20,272 bases of DNA, taken from CALZJC01 sp041574955. Lineage in GTDB: Bacteria > Acidobacteriota > Thermoanaerobaculia > Multivoradales > JAHEKO01. Location of the stretch: positions 1 through 20,272 of the forward strand of contig JBFGNS010000081.1 in assembly GCA_041574955.1 (NCBI GenBank), given 5' to 3'. The position numbers and the translations under genes are program-made. This document shows, piece after piece, positions 1-7,726 of this stretch; the first letter of the stretch is position 1; every line of letters starts with the position of its first letter. The notes below the pieces were generated by a model, which was given only the letters and a program-made list of their open reading frames with translations, did no database searches and was not told where the DNA came from.

Positions 1-136
1 AGGGTCCCAGGGTAGCTCTCGGCCAGCGCAGCGCAACGCCGGGCGGAGTCCGACGCCGATGCCGCGCGCCAGCCGAGTGCAGGCGAGCGCCCCCTTCGGA
101 AGTCCGACCGCGCGCGAGCCGGTACCCTGGGACCCT
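1..136. repeat. 14-bp inverted repeat bounding ~136 bp
   Basis: AGGGTCCCAGGGTA at 1-14 is the exact reverse complement of TACCCTGGGACCCT at 123-136. Inward of the arms the match ends at once. Outward it cannot be followed because the left arm starts at the first base of the window. It could be the ends of a small non-autonomous element, part of a dispersed intergenic repeat, or a structured RNA. No target-site duplication can be tested here and no open frame lies between the arms. Confidence 0.5.
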
Positions 137-293
137 GTCCCCTCGACTCCGAGCCGGCCGGGCCAGCACGCATCGCGCTGCTTCTTCCTCCAAGCCGGTT
201 GGACGCGCCCCGGTTCGGCGGGGCCGACACTCCTACCCTCCCAGACGGCGCGCGCGCTCGCGGCCCCCGCCACAATCGACTACGGACCAACGA

Positions 294-298
294 GGGAG
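294..298 (+). promoter_or_regulatory. Shine-Dalgarno site favouring the upstream fumC start
   Basis: GGGAG ends 7 nt before the ATG at 306. The alternative start at 366, which would give a protein of the usual FumC length, has only a weak GGA before it. The site therefore argues for a 20-residue N-terminal extension. Confidence 0.45.
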
Positions 299-305
299 AC
301 ACGCG

Positions 306-1772
<1,467 letters not shown>

Positions 1773-1773
1773 T

Positions 1774-1799
1774 CCCCGGCCGCCGCCCCGCCCCGCCCC
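1774..1799 (-). other. Potential G-quadruplex (four G4 runs on the minus strand)
   Basis: The plus strand has CCCC at 1774-1777, 1786-1789, 1791-1794 and 1796-1799, so the minus strand carries four runs of four G with loops of 1, 1 and 8 nt. This meets the usual quadruplex pattern. It fills the space where the -35 region of the small gene at 1821 should be, and directly follows the fumC stop. Folding is a prediction from pattern only. Confidence 0.4.
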
Positions 1800-1807
1800 G
1801 GGTGCGG

Positions 1808-1813
1808 TATGCT
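1808..1813 (+). promoter_or_regulatory. -10 box (TATGCT) of the DUF5989-type gene
   Basis: TATGCT ends 7 nt before the ATG at 1821, so transcription would begin at or next to the start codon (leaderless). No -35 consensus is seen; the C/G-run tract occupies that position. The box contains the in-frame ATG at 1809, which makes 1809 an unlikely translation start. Confidence 0.45.
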
Positions 1814-1820
1814 GGCCGCG

Positions 1821-1979
1821 ATGGGGAAGCTGGCGCTGATACGGGACTTCTGGGAGTTCTTGCGGGTCCGCAAGAAGTGGTGGCTGGCGCCGATCGTGGT
1901 CGCGCTGCTGCTGATCGCGGTGCTGCTGGTGGTGACCGAGAGCTCAGCCGTGGCGCCGTTCATCTACGCGCTGTTCTAG
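1821..1979 (+). CDS. Small single-pass membrane protein, DUF5989 type
   Basis: A 52-residue protein. An amphipathic basic N-terminus (residues 1-20, with FLRVRKKWW at about 14-22) is followed by one strong membrane segment at about 23-41 (APIVVALLLIAVLLVVTES) and the C-terminal SAVAPFIYALF. The order 'W-F-L-R-V-R-K-K-W-W, hydrophobic helix, S-A-x-A-P-F-I-Y-x-L-F' is what I know from DUF5989 proteins, which are about 50 aa, function unknown, and found in many phyla, often next to carbamoyltransferase or SGNH-type genes that are absent here. ATG 1821 is chosen over ATG 1809 because the latter lies inside the probable -10 box. The stop overlaps the stop of the convergent histidine kinase gene by 4 bp. 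No function can be inferred. Confidence 0.8.
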   Translation: MGKLALIRDFWEFLRVRKKWWLAPIVVALLLIAVLLVVTESSAVAPFIYALF

Positions 1980-3904
1980 GCCCCGACCGCCGAGCGCTGG
2001 CTCGGCGAGCGACCGGCCGCCGGGCCGGCGACGCCGTCAGACAGCGGCAGCGTGAAGTAGAAGCAGCTGCCGTTGCCGCCGTCCGACTCGACCCATATCC
2101 GGCCGCCGTGGGTCTCGACGATCCGCCGCACCAGGGCCAGGCCGATGCCGGTCCCCTCGACGGCCGGATCGAGGCGGTCGAACAGGCCGAAGATCTTGTC
2201 GTGGTAGCGGGGTTGGATGCCGATGCCGTTGTCGCGGACGGTGAGCACCGCCTGGCCGTCGACCGCCGGCCGCGCGCCGACCTCGACGCGCGGCGCCGGC
2301 TGGTCGCCCATGAACTTCAGGGCGTTGTCGAGCAGGTTCTCGAACACCTCGCGCAGGCGCACGCGGTCGCCGGCGACCTCCGGCAGGTCGGGCGCCAGGT
2401 GGATCTCGGCCCCGATCCGGTTCTGTCTGCCGGTGACCGTCGTGACCGCCTCGCTGGCGAGCTGCGCCACCGACAGCACCTCGGTCGGCCCTACCAGACG
2501 GCCCACGCGGGACAGCTCGAGCAGCTGGTCGAGCAGCTCCGCCATGGTCTCGGCGGCGTGCGCGATCCGGTCGAGATCCGCCGCCACCCGCTCGGGCTTT
2601 CCGGCCTCCAGGTCCTGACGCATCATGCCGACGAAACCCCGAATCGTCACCAGGGGGCTCTTGAGGTCGTGGGAGACGGTGTAGCTGAAGCGCTGCAGCT
2701 CTTCGTTCTGGGCCTCGAGCTCGTCGATCAGGCGACCGCGCTCCAGCTCGCTGCGCTCCAGACGGACGATCTTCTCCTGCATCTCGCGGTACAGCTGATC
2801 CAGCCGCGCCACCATGCGGTTGAAGTTGGCGGCCAGCACGCCGATCTCGTCGTCCGACCGCACCCGGGCGGTGCTGCTCAGGTCGCCGCCGGCCACCCGC
2901 TGTGAGGCCGTGGTCAGCTCGCGGATCGGCGCCGCGATTCGCCGCGCTACCAGGAAGGTGCCGCCGACCAGCAGCGGCAGGACGACCGCCGCCGCTCCCG
3001 CCAGCGTCGTCGCCAGCCGGCGCGCCGGCGTCAGCGCCTCGCGCCGGTCGATCTCGACCACCAGCCCCAGCTCGCGCTGGTCGATCCAGCGGTAGACGCC
3101 CAGGACCTCCACGCCTGCCGGGTTGAGGTAGCTGCCCCGACCGGTGCGGCGGCGCACCACCTCGTCGATGGCCAGCGAGCGCAGGCCGCGGTCGCGTGGC
3201 GCGTTGCCATAGGTCGAGCCGGTCACCGGCAGCTTGTAGCGGTCGACCAGCAGCACCCGACCGCTGGGTCCGAGCCCGGTGCGGCCGAGCGTGGTGAGGT
3301 CGAGGTAGGTGAGCGAGAGATGAGCCGCGACCAGCGCGAAGACCTCGCCACCGTCTCCGCCGAGCGGCACCGAGATGGTCAGGGTTGGCCGCAGGGTCTC
3401 GGCCGAGGGGTAGACGTTCTGGATGTGGGGCCGCTGCCGGCCCTCCAGATAGTACGGATCGTAGGTCCGGTACTGTCCCTCGTGCTCGGCGCGGGTCGAC
3501 ACCGCCACCCGGCCGTCGGCCGCCGACAGCAGCATCAGCTCCAGGATATTGGGCTGCAGAGCGCGCACCTGGCCGAGCCGCTCGGCCAGCTCGCCCCTGG
3601 CCGCTTGATGCCGTTCGGCCGGCTGGTCGGGCGCCAGCAGCCGGCCGGCGAGCCGGCCGATCTCGGGCATGGCGGCGACCTGCAGCACGTCCTCGTAAAG
3701 GTGGTCGATCCACGCCACCAGCGCCGCCTCCTTGACCTGGGCCACGGCCTCGAGCTGGCGGATCACGGCGCCCTCGACGGCTCGGATCGCCCGGCTGTAG
3801 GCCACCGCGGCGATGCCGGCCAGCACCAACAGGGTCGGTATCAGGAACGAGACGACCAGCCGGGGCACCAGACCGGCCGCGCGCGGCGTCGCGCTTGGGC
3901 TCAT
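1976..3904 (-). CDS. Membrane sensor histidine kinase (Cache-like sensor, HAMP, HisKA, HATPase)
   Basis: A 642-aa kinase with TM1 at about 13-36, an extracytoplasmic domain at about 37-297 whose length and helix-then-PAS-like layout fit a double Cache sensor, TM2 at about 298-320 and HAMP at about 320-372. A short coiled coil (373-404) is followed by the HisKA domain with SHDLKSP (phospho-acceptor His412). The catalytic domain shows the N box NLLDNALKF (523-531), G1 DNGIGI (558-563) and G2 GTGIGLALV (584-592). HisKA of the 'SYTVSHDL' type commonly pairs with Rcp1-like receivers, one of which is encoded nearby (5229). Its ATG overlaps the stop of the binding-protein gene (ATGA, 3901-3904), so the two are probably translated together and act as ligand binder plus signal transducer in the envelope. 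Its stop overlaps the convergent DUF5989-type gene. The natural ligand is unknown. Confidence 0.93.
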   Translation of the reverse strand: MSPSATPRAAGLVPRLVVSFLIPTLLVLAGIAAVAYSRAIRAVEGAVIRQLEAVAQVKEAALVAWIDHLYEDVLQVAAMPEIGRLAGRLLAPDQPAERHQAARGELAERLGQVRALQPNILELMLLSAADGRVAVSTRAEHEGQYRTYDPYYLEGRQRPHIQNVYPSAETLRPTLTISVPLGGDGGEVFALVAAHLSLTYLDLTTLGRTGLGPSGRVLLVDRYKLPVTGSTYGNAPRDRGLRSLAIDEVVRRRTGRGSYLNPAGVEVLGVYRWIDQRELGLVVEIDRREALTPARRLATTLAGAAAVVLPLLVGGTFLVARRIAAPIRELTTASQRVAGGDLSSTARVRSDDEIGVLAANFNRMVARLDQLYREMQEKIVRLERSELERGRLIDELEAQNEELQRFSYTVSHDLKSPLVTIRGFVGMMRQDLEAGKPERVAADLDRIAHAAETMAELLDQLLELSRVGRLVGPTEVLSVAQLASEAVTTVTGRQNRIGAEIHLAPDLPEVAGDRVRLREVFENLLDNALKFMGDQPAPRVEVGARPAVDGQAVLTVRDNGIGIQPRYHDKIFGLFDRLDPAVEGTGIGLALVRRIVETHGGRIWVESDGGNGSCFYFTLPLSDGVAGPAAGRSPSQRSAVGA

Positions 3905-5088
3905 GGCTCGATCCGCCGGTGGAGCCGCACCCGGCCGTCGGCCTCGATGCGCCGCATGAGCGCGGTCCGCACCGGGTCGCCGCTACCGTCGAAGGCGATG
4001 TCGCCGGTCACCCCCCGGAAGCCGGTGAGCGAGGCCAGGGCGTCGCGTAGCGCCTCCGGTTCGGTGGACGCGGCCTGCCCGATCGCGGCCGCCAGCAGCT
4101 TGACGGCGTCGAAGGCGAGCGCTGCCGAGGTCTTCGCCTCGTGGCCGAAGCGGGCGCGATGGCCCGCCAGGAAGCGGCGCGACGGCTCCGAAGGCAGGTC
4201 CGGAGCCCACAGGTCGACGAAGTAGGCAGCGCCGATCTCGGCGGTCTGGGACGGATCCAGGGCGCTCCAGGTGTCGGCGCCCAGCAGCTCGGCGCGGATG
4301 CCGTGGTCGCGCGCCTGCCGCACTAGCGACGGCAGCAGGCTGGCATAGCACGGCAGCACCAGGACCGCGGGTCCGGCGCGGGCGATGCGTGTGAGCTGGG
4401 GTGCGAGGTCGGCGTCCCGGGTGGTGAAGCTCTCGAGAGCGGCTACCGTTCCACCCAGCCTCTCGAAGGCGAGAGCGAACGACTGGCCGAGGTCGAGGCT
4501 GTAGGGGTGCGAAGCGTTGACCAGCACGGCGGCCGATTCGGCCCCCAGTTCGCTGCTGGCGAGCTCGGCGAGCAGCCGCCCCTGCGCCGAGTTGGGCAGA
4601 GCGAGGCGGAACGACCACCGCTTGCCGCGCGTCGTGTCGGGGTGGGTCGACAGCGTGCTGAGCAGAGGGATGCGGCTGGACTCGGCGACCCGGGCCACCG
4701 AAATGGCGTTGTGGCTGAGCGGCGCTCCCAGCAAGGCCACCACGCCGTCGCTCTCGATCAGCTTGAAGGCCAGGGTGATGGCTACCTCGGGCCGGTCCCC
4801 GGTGCTCTCGACCACCAGCTTCAACCGCCGCTGCCGGCCGCCGACCGAGACCCCGCCTTCGGCGTTGATCTCGTCGACCGCCATCTGCGCGCCCGTCACG
4901 GTGGGCTCCCCGGTCACCGCCACGCCGCTGGCCAGGGGTGCCAGCAGGCCGAGCGCGATCTCGGGATCGGCCGGCTGGCGAGGCGCGCAGGCGGCGAGCC
5001 CGGCCAGCGTCGTCACCACCACCGCGGCGATGCGCGCGGGCGAAGCGGCGGTCCGGCGGCCGACGCCGGTGATGCTCGAATACCTCAC
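3901..5088 (-). CDS. Lipoprotein substrate-binding protein, LivJ/AmiC-like (Peripla_BP_6)
   Basis: A 395-aa exported protein. A basic N-terminus is followed by a hydrophobic stretch (20-33) and the lipobox L-A-A-C with Cys34, so it is probably lipid-anchored at the membrane. The mature part has the type I periplasmic-binding-protein pattern of LivJ/UrtA/AmiC: GLLAPLASGVAVTGEPTVTGAQ at about 47-68 and AVDEINAEGG at 69-78, then VVALLGAPLSHNAISVARVAE. The ligand could be an amino acid, amide, urea or similar small molecule and cannot be read from sequence. No LivHMGF permease or ATPase genes lie nearby. Instead the gene overlaps a histidine kinase gene by 4 nt, which points to a sensory role as in LuxP-LuxQ or TorT-TorS. 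The start is GTG 5088; the frame is open only to a stop at 5113-5115 upstream and no other start is available. A TAAGAT box lies 21 nt before the start. Confidence 0.88.
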   Translation of the reverse strand: MRYSSITGVGRRTAASPARIAAVVVTTLAGLAACAPRQPADPEIALGLLAPLASGVAVTGEPTVTGAQMAVDEINAEGGVSVGGRQRRLKLVVESTGDRPEVAITLAFKLIESDGVVALLGAPLSHNAISVARVAESSRIPLLSTLSTHPDTTRGKRWSFRLALPNSAQGRLLAELASSELGAESAAVLVNASHPYSLDLGQSFALAFERLGGTVAALESFTTRDADLAPQLTRIARAGPAVLVLPCYASLLPSLVRQARDHGIRAELLGADTWSALDPSQTAEIGAAYFVDLWAPDLPSEPSRRFLAGHRARFGHEAKTSAALAFDAVKLLAAAIGQAASTEPEALRDALASLTGFRGVTGDIAFDGSGDPVRTALMRRIEADGRVRLHRRIEP

Positions 5089-5109
5089 TGTGGCTGTTAA
5101 GCTGGGTCG

Positions 5110-5115
5110 ATCTTA
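5110..5115 (-). promoter_or_regulatory. Candidate -10 box (TAAGAT) for the binding-protein/kinase pair
   Basis: On the minus strand TAAGAT lies 21 nt before GTG 5088, giving a short leader. No convincing -35 is found 17 nt upstream. This is the best TAnnnT candidate in the divergent region 5089-5228. Confidence 0.3.
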
Positions 5116-5132
5116 AGGTGTCCTAGACCGAC

Positions 5133-5163
5133 TTCGTGTTACAAATCAGATACAGATATGGAC
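5133..5163. promoter_or_regulatory. AT-rich patch with tandem CAGATA repeat in a divergent promoter region
   Basis: A roughly 30-base AT-rich patch in otherwise very GC-rich DNA lies between the divergent binding-protein and response-regulator genes. It contains CAGATA twice in tandem (5147-5152 and 5153-5158) and TTACAA at 5139-5144. Such a patch could be a protein-binding site or a promoter up-element; the sequence alone does not decide. Confidence 0.3.
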
Positions 5164-5214
5164 AACCGCCTGCCGGGGTGGGCTCGCCGGTCGGCGCGGG
5201 CGCCGGATAGGCGT

Positions 5215-5220
5215 TAGAAT
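5215..5220 (+). promoter_or_regulatory. -10 box (TAGAAT) of the response regulator gene
   Basis: TAGAAT ends 8 nt before ATG 5229 and there is no Shine-Dalgarno sequence between them, consistent with a leaderless or nearly leaderless transcript. No -35 consensus is evident. Confidence 0.5.
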
Positions 5221-5228
5221 CTCCCGTC

Positions 5229-5678
5229 ATGACCAGCAACGGAGCCGATCAGCGATCGCCGCTTCGGATCCTGCACGTCGAGGACAACGAGGCGCACGCC
5301 GAGCTCGTGCGGCGCGGTTTCCAGGATCACCGCATCAGTAACCACATCGACCACGCGATGACCGGCGAGGAGGCGCTGGAGCGGCTGCGGGCGGCGGCCG
5401 GCTCACCGGACCCGTTGCCCGACGTGGTGCTGCTCGACCTCCGGCTGCCGGGTATGGACGGTCTGGAGCTGCTCAAGGCGATCCGCGCCATGGACGAGCT
5501 GGCCGACCTGCCGGTGGTGATCCTGACCACTTCCGAGGCGGAGTGGGACAAGCTCAAGGCGTACGAGCAGCACATCAACGGCTACATCGTCAAGCCGTTC
5601 GACTTCGACAGCTTCGCCATCCTGCTCGACGTCATCTCGCGGCTGCTGCCGTTCGAGCCGGAGCAGGCCGAGGCCTGA
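5229..5678 (+). CDS. Single-domain response regulator, Rcp1-like
   Basis: A 149-aa stand-alone receiver. The acidic pocket is Glu18-Asp19 (HVEDN), the phospho-acceptor is Asp70 in VVLLDLRLPGMDG, the conserved Thr is at 100/101 (ILTTS) and Lys122 is in VKPF. The alpha-4/beta-5 region (EAEWDKLKAYEQHINGYIVKPFDFDSF) is the style of the Rcp1/phytochrome-partner regulators, which have no DNA-binding or enzymatic output domain. It is divergent from the binding-protein/kinase pair and is the natural phosphate acceptor for that kinase, by proximity and family pairing rather than proof. The output must come from protein-protein contact or from a further phosphotransfer partner outside the window. Confidence 0.93.
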   Translation: MTSNGADQRSPLRILHVEDNEAHAELVRRGFQDHRISNHIDHAMTGEEALERLRAAAGSPDPLPDVVLLDLRLPGMDGLELLKAIRAMDELADLPVVILTTSEAEWDKLKAYEQHINGYIVKPFDFDSFAILLDVISRLLPFEPEQAEA

Positions 5679-5679
5679 A

Positions 5680-5698
5680 GCCCGGGGCCGCGGCGGGC
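5680..5698. terminator. Weak hairpin between convergent genes
   Basis: GCCCG (5680-5684) and CGGGC (5694-5698) can pair around a 9-nt GC-rich loop in the 21-bp gap between the response regulator and the convergent Cys-rich gene. There is no T run, so a role as terminator is only possible. Confidence 0.2.
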
Positions 5699-5699
5699 C

Positions 5700-6050
5700 T
5701 CAGTCGAGCGGCGCCGGCGCAGCGGCGCAGGCGCCGATGCGACCGAGCGCGTCTTCGACCACGCAGACGCGGCCGGACCACTGGCAGCCGCTGACGATCG
5801 AGCGCTCGAAGTAGCCCCAACGCTCGATCCGGGGATCGGCCGTCTGCCGGCACAGGCAGATGCACGAGTTGCCGAGATCGGCGCCCAGCTGCAGCGGCGC
5901 CAGAGCGAGGGCGCGCAGCGCGGCCTCGCCGGGCAGCAGCTGGTCGTCGCTCGTGTCGACGGTGGCGGGCTCCGGCTCTTCGACCGTCTGCGCGACCGCC
6001 AGCGTCGCCAGGATGAGCAGTGCGGCGATCGTCACGAGCTTTGTCTTCAT
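5700..6050 (-). CDS. Exported six-cysteine protein, unknown function
   Basis: A 116-aa protein with a clear Sec signal peptide: MKTK, a hydrophobic core at about 5-18 and a cleavage site after AVA (residue 20). The mature part is acidic at first (EEPEPATVDTSDDQ) and then carries six cysteines: Cys63, 65 and 67 in a C-x-C-x-C cluster, and Cys89, 97 and 108. An even number of cysteines in an exported protein suggests three disulfides; metal binding by CICLC is the alternative. I do not recognise the family. The start at 6050 is well fixed: GAGGAGG (6058-6064 on the minus strand) lies 7 nt upstream and the signal peptide begins exactly here, whereas the longer open frame reads through non-protein-like sequence. 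It lies 37 bp downstream of a lipoprotein gene on the same strand and is probably co-transcribed with it. Confidence 0.8.
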   Translation of the reverse strand: MKTKLVTIAALLILATLAVAQTVEEPEPATVDTSDDQLLPGEAALRALALAPLQLGADLGNSCICLCRQTADPRIERWGYFERSIVSGCQWSGRVCVVEDALGRIGACAAAPAPLD

Positions 6051-6087
6051 CTTCGGGCCTCCTCGCGGCTTGCGTTCCGAAGGTATC

Positions 6088-6537
6088 TTACGGCCGCGCG
6101 TCCGGATCGCCCAGTGCGCCGCCGGGCGCCGGGGAGCCGCCGGCACCGTCCGCCCGCAAGCCGGTCTCCCAGTCGCCGATGACGAACCGGTTGCCGGAGT
6201 CGGCGTAGCCGCGGTGCACGATGACCCGCAGGGGCGTGGTCCACTCGAGTGTGAGCGGCTCCCCGGCGACCAGCGGCCGAGGCGGCGAGCCCGCCGCCGG
6301 CAGCTGCTGTGTGAAGCCGTCGGGGACCGTGCCGTACACCAGCTCCGCCAACGGCGCAGCCGGCTCGGCCACCAGGCTCCAGACCACCGCCCGGTCGGCA
6401 TCGCGCAGCTCGATCCGCGCCACCGCCCGCGGCCCCGACACCACCAGGAACGGCCCCGGCGCGTCGTCGCCGCCGCAGCCCGCCAGGACCCCCAGCAGCC
6501 CGAGTCCCAGCCCCCACCACATGCGCCGAGCCGCCAT
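6088..6537 (-). CDS. Small lipoprotein, unknown function
   Basis: A 149-aa protein. MAARR is followed by a hydrophobic stretch (7-18) and the lipobox L-A-G-C with Cys21, then GGDD. Asp at +4 but Gly at +2 gives no strong inner-membrane retention signal, so outer-membrane sorting is possible. The mature part looks like an all-beta domain (alternating VARIELRD, AVVWSLVAE, LTLEWTTPLRVIVHRGY) followed by a Gly/Pro/Ala-rich tail. I do not recognise a family. ATG 6537 is chosen because the basic n-region and signal peptide start here and a TAGAGT box lies 8 nt upstream; ATG 6522 would remove the basic residues. The upstream in-frame extension is antisense to dinB. It appears to lead a two-gene unit with the exported Cys-rich gene. 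Confidence 0.72.
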   Translation of the reverse strand: MAARRMWWGLGLGLLGVLAGCGGDDAPGPFLVVSGPRAVARIELRDADRAVVWSLVAEPAAPLAELVYGTVPDGFTQQLPAAGSPPRPLVAGEPLTLEWTTPLRVIVHRGYADSGNRFVIGDWETGLRADGAGGSPAPGGALGDPDARP

Positions 6538-6545
6538 GGGTTCCG

Positions 6546-6551
6546 ACTCTA
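6546..6551 (-). promoter_or_regulatory. -10 box (TAGAGT) of the lipoprotein gene
   Basis: On the minus strand TAGAGT ends 8 nt before ATG 6537, with no Shine-Dalgarno sequence. It lies in the 84-bp divergent region shared with dinB. Confidence 0.42.
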
Positions 6552-6609
6552 TCCCCTGGCGAGCCAGTGAGCGCCCCCGCCGGGTGCCGGCGCGCCCGGG
6601 GTCTCCAGC

Positions 6610-6615
6610 TACTAT
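6610..6615 (+). promoter_or_regulatory. -10 box (TACTAT) of dinB
   Basis: TACTAT ends 6 nt before ATG 6622, the spacing expected if the first transcribed base is the A of the start codon. No Shine-Dalgarno sequence and no recognisable LexA operator (neither CTG-N10-CAG nor GAAC-N4-GTTC) is seen in the 84-bp divergent gap. Confidence 0.5.
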
Positions 6616-6621
6616 CGCGTC

Positions 6622-7707
6622 ATGTCGCCGGAGCCTCCGCTGCGCCGCATCCTGCACTGCGACATGGACTGCTTCTACGCCGCAGTGCACGTGCGCGACG
6701 ACCCTTCGCTGCGCGGCAAGCCGGTGGTGATCGGCGGCAGCCCCGAGGGGCGCGGGGTGGTGGCCGCCGCCAGCTACGAGGCCCGCCGCTACGGCATCCA
6801 CTCGGCGACGCCGGCGGCGCGCGCCGTGCGGCTCTGCCCCCACGCCGTCTTTCTCAAACCCGAGTTCGCCCGCTACCGCGCCGAGTCGAAGCTGATCTTC
6901 GACATCTTCCGCAGCTTCACGCCGGTGGTGCAGCCGGTGTCGATCGACGAGGCCTACCTCGACCTGACCGAACGGCTGGAGCCCTGGGGCAGCGCCACCG
7001 CCGCGGCGCGCGAGATCCGCCGCCGCGTATGTGCCGAGCGCGGCCTGACGGTCAGCATCGGCGCCGGTCCCAACCGGCTGGTGGCCAAGATCGCCTCCGA
7101 CTTTCGCAAGCCCGACGGCCTCACCGTGGTGGCGCCGAAGCGCGTTCAGGCGTTCCTCGATCCACTGCCGGTGCGCAGCCTGCCGGGTGTCGGCCCGGCC
7201 ACCGAGAAGCGGCTGGAACGGCTGGAGGTGCGGACCGTCGCGGAGCTGCGGGCGGTGCCGCTCGACCGGCTGGAGAGCCGGCTCGGCCGCTTCGGCGCCA
7301 CTCTGTTCCGCTACGCCCGCGGCGTCGACGAGCGGCCGGTACGTACCTCGCGCAAGCGCAAGAGCCTGAGCTGCGAGCGAACCTACGTGTGCGATCTGAC
7401 CGAGCTGGCGGCGATGGACGAGCAGATCGGCCGGCTCGCCGACGAGGTGGGACGGGGACTCGCCCGCCGCAGCCTGAGCGCCTGCACCGTGACGCTCAAG
7501 GTGCGCTACGCAGACTTCACCACGGTAACGCGCTCGCGCACCCTGAGCGCGCCGACCGCCGATCCGAGGCAGATCGCGGCGGTCGGCCGGGAGCTGCTGC
7601 GCCGCTCGGAGGCGGGAGAGCGGGCGGTGCGGCTGCTGGGGGTGGGGGGCTCGAACCTGGTGGCCGGCAGCGTCGCCCAGCTGGCGCTGTTCGCACCGCC
7701 GCTGTGA
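6622..7707 (+). CDS. dinB: DNA polymerase IV (Y-family translesion polymerase)
   Basis: Error-prone polymerase for bypass of damaged template bases. The 361-aa length is typical. The metal-binding residues are Asp14 in DMDCFYAAV (14-22) and Asp109-Glu110 in SIDEAYLDL; the aromatic steric-gate position follows in CFY. The palm/fingers region has VVAAASYEARRYGI and the thumb helix-hairpin-helix is around LPGVGPATEKRLERL. The little-finger domain begins with KRKSLSCERTY (a variant of the usual KSVGxExT linker). The C-terminus QLALF (353-357) is a QLxLF-type beta-clamp-binding motif, so the protein is complete and should be recruited to the replisome. It stands alone, convergent with the Hsp15-like gene, without neighbouring imuA/dnaE2. 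Damage control by LexA is not supported by a visible site. Confidence 0.96.
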   Translation: MSPEPPLRRILHCDMDCFYAAVHVRDDPSLRGKPVVIGGSPEGRGVVAAASYEARRYGIHSATPAARAVRLCPHAVFLKPEFARYRAESKLIFDIFRSFTPVVQPVSIDEAYLDLTERLEPWGSATAAAREIRRRVCAERGLTVSIGAGPNRLVAKIASDFRKPDGLTVVAPKRVQAFLDPLPVRSLPGVGPATEKRLERLEVRTVAELRAVPLDRLESRLGRFGATLFRYARGVDERPVRTSRKRKSLSCERTYVCDLTELAAMDEQIGRLADEVGRGLARRSLSACTVTLKVRYADFTTVTRSRTLSAPTADPRQIAAVGRELLRRSEAGERAVRLLGVGGSNLVAGSVAQLALFAPPL

Positions 7708-7709
7708 CC

Positions 7710-7726
7710 GCCGGCCGTCGGTCGGC
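7710..7726. terminator. Hairpin between dinB and the convergent S4-protein gene
   Basis: GCCGGCC (7710-7716), loop GTC, GGTCGGC (7720-7726) forms a 7-bp stem with one G-U pair in the dinB direction. It fills the 19-bp gap between the two stops. There is no T run, so any termination would be weak. Confidence 0.3.

Larger units (their letters stand above)
1..305. other. Noncoding leader region upstream of fumC
   Basis: No convincing gene is seen in these 305 bases. An open frame beginning at base 59 runs into fumC in another frame; its Arg/Pro/Ser/Ala-rich composition is what GC-rich noncoding DNA gives, so I do not call it. The region holds a perfect 14-bp inverted repeat (1-14 with 123-136), a direct repeat AGTCCGAC at 47-54 and 101-108, and, at its right end, a Shine-Dalgarno-like GGGAG in front of the ATG at 306. 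I see no clear -35/-10 pair, although the fumC promoter presumably lies here. Confidence 0.6.

Noticed and set aside
1..40. GGGTAGCTC near the left edge looked like a tRNA D-arm
   Set aside because: No T-arm consensus, anticodon stem or acceptor pairing can be found in the following 80 bases.
6538..6621. Search for a LexA box in front of dinB
   Set aside because: Neither a CTG-N10-CAG nor a GAAC-N4-GTTC site is visible in the divergent gap; SOS control is not supported.
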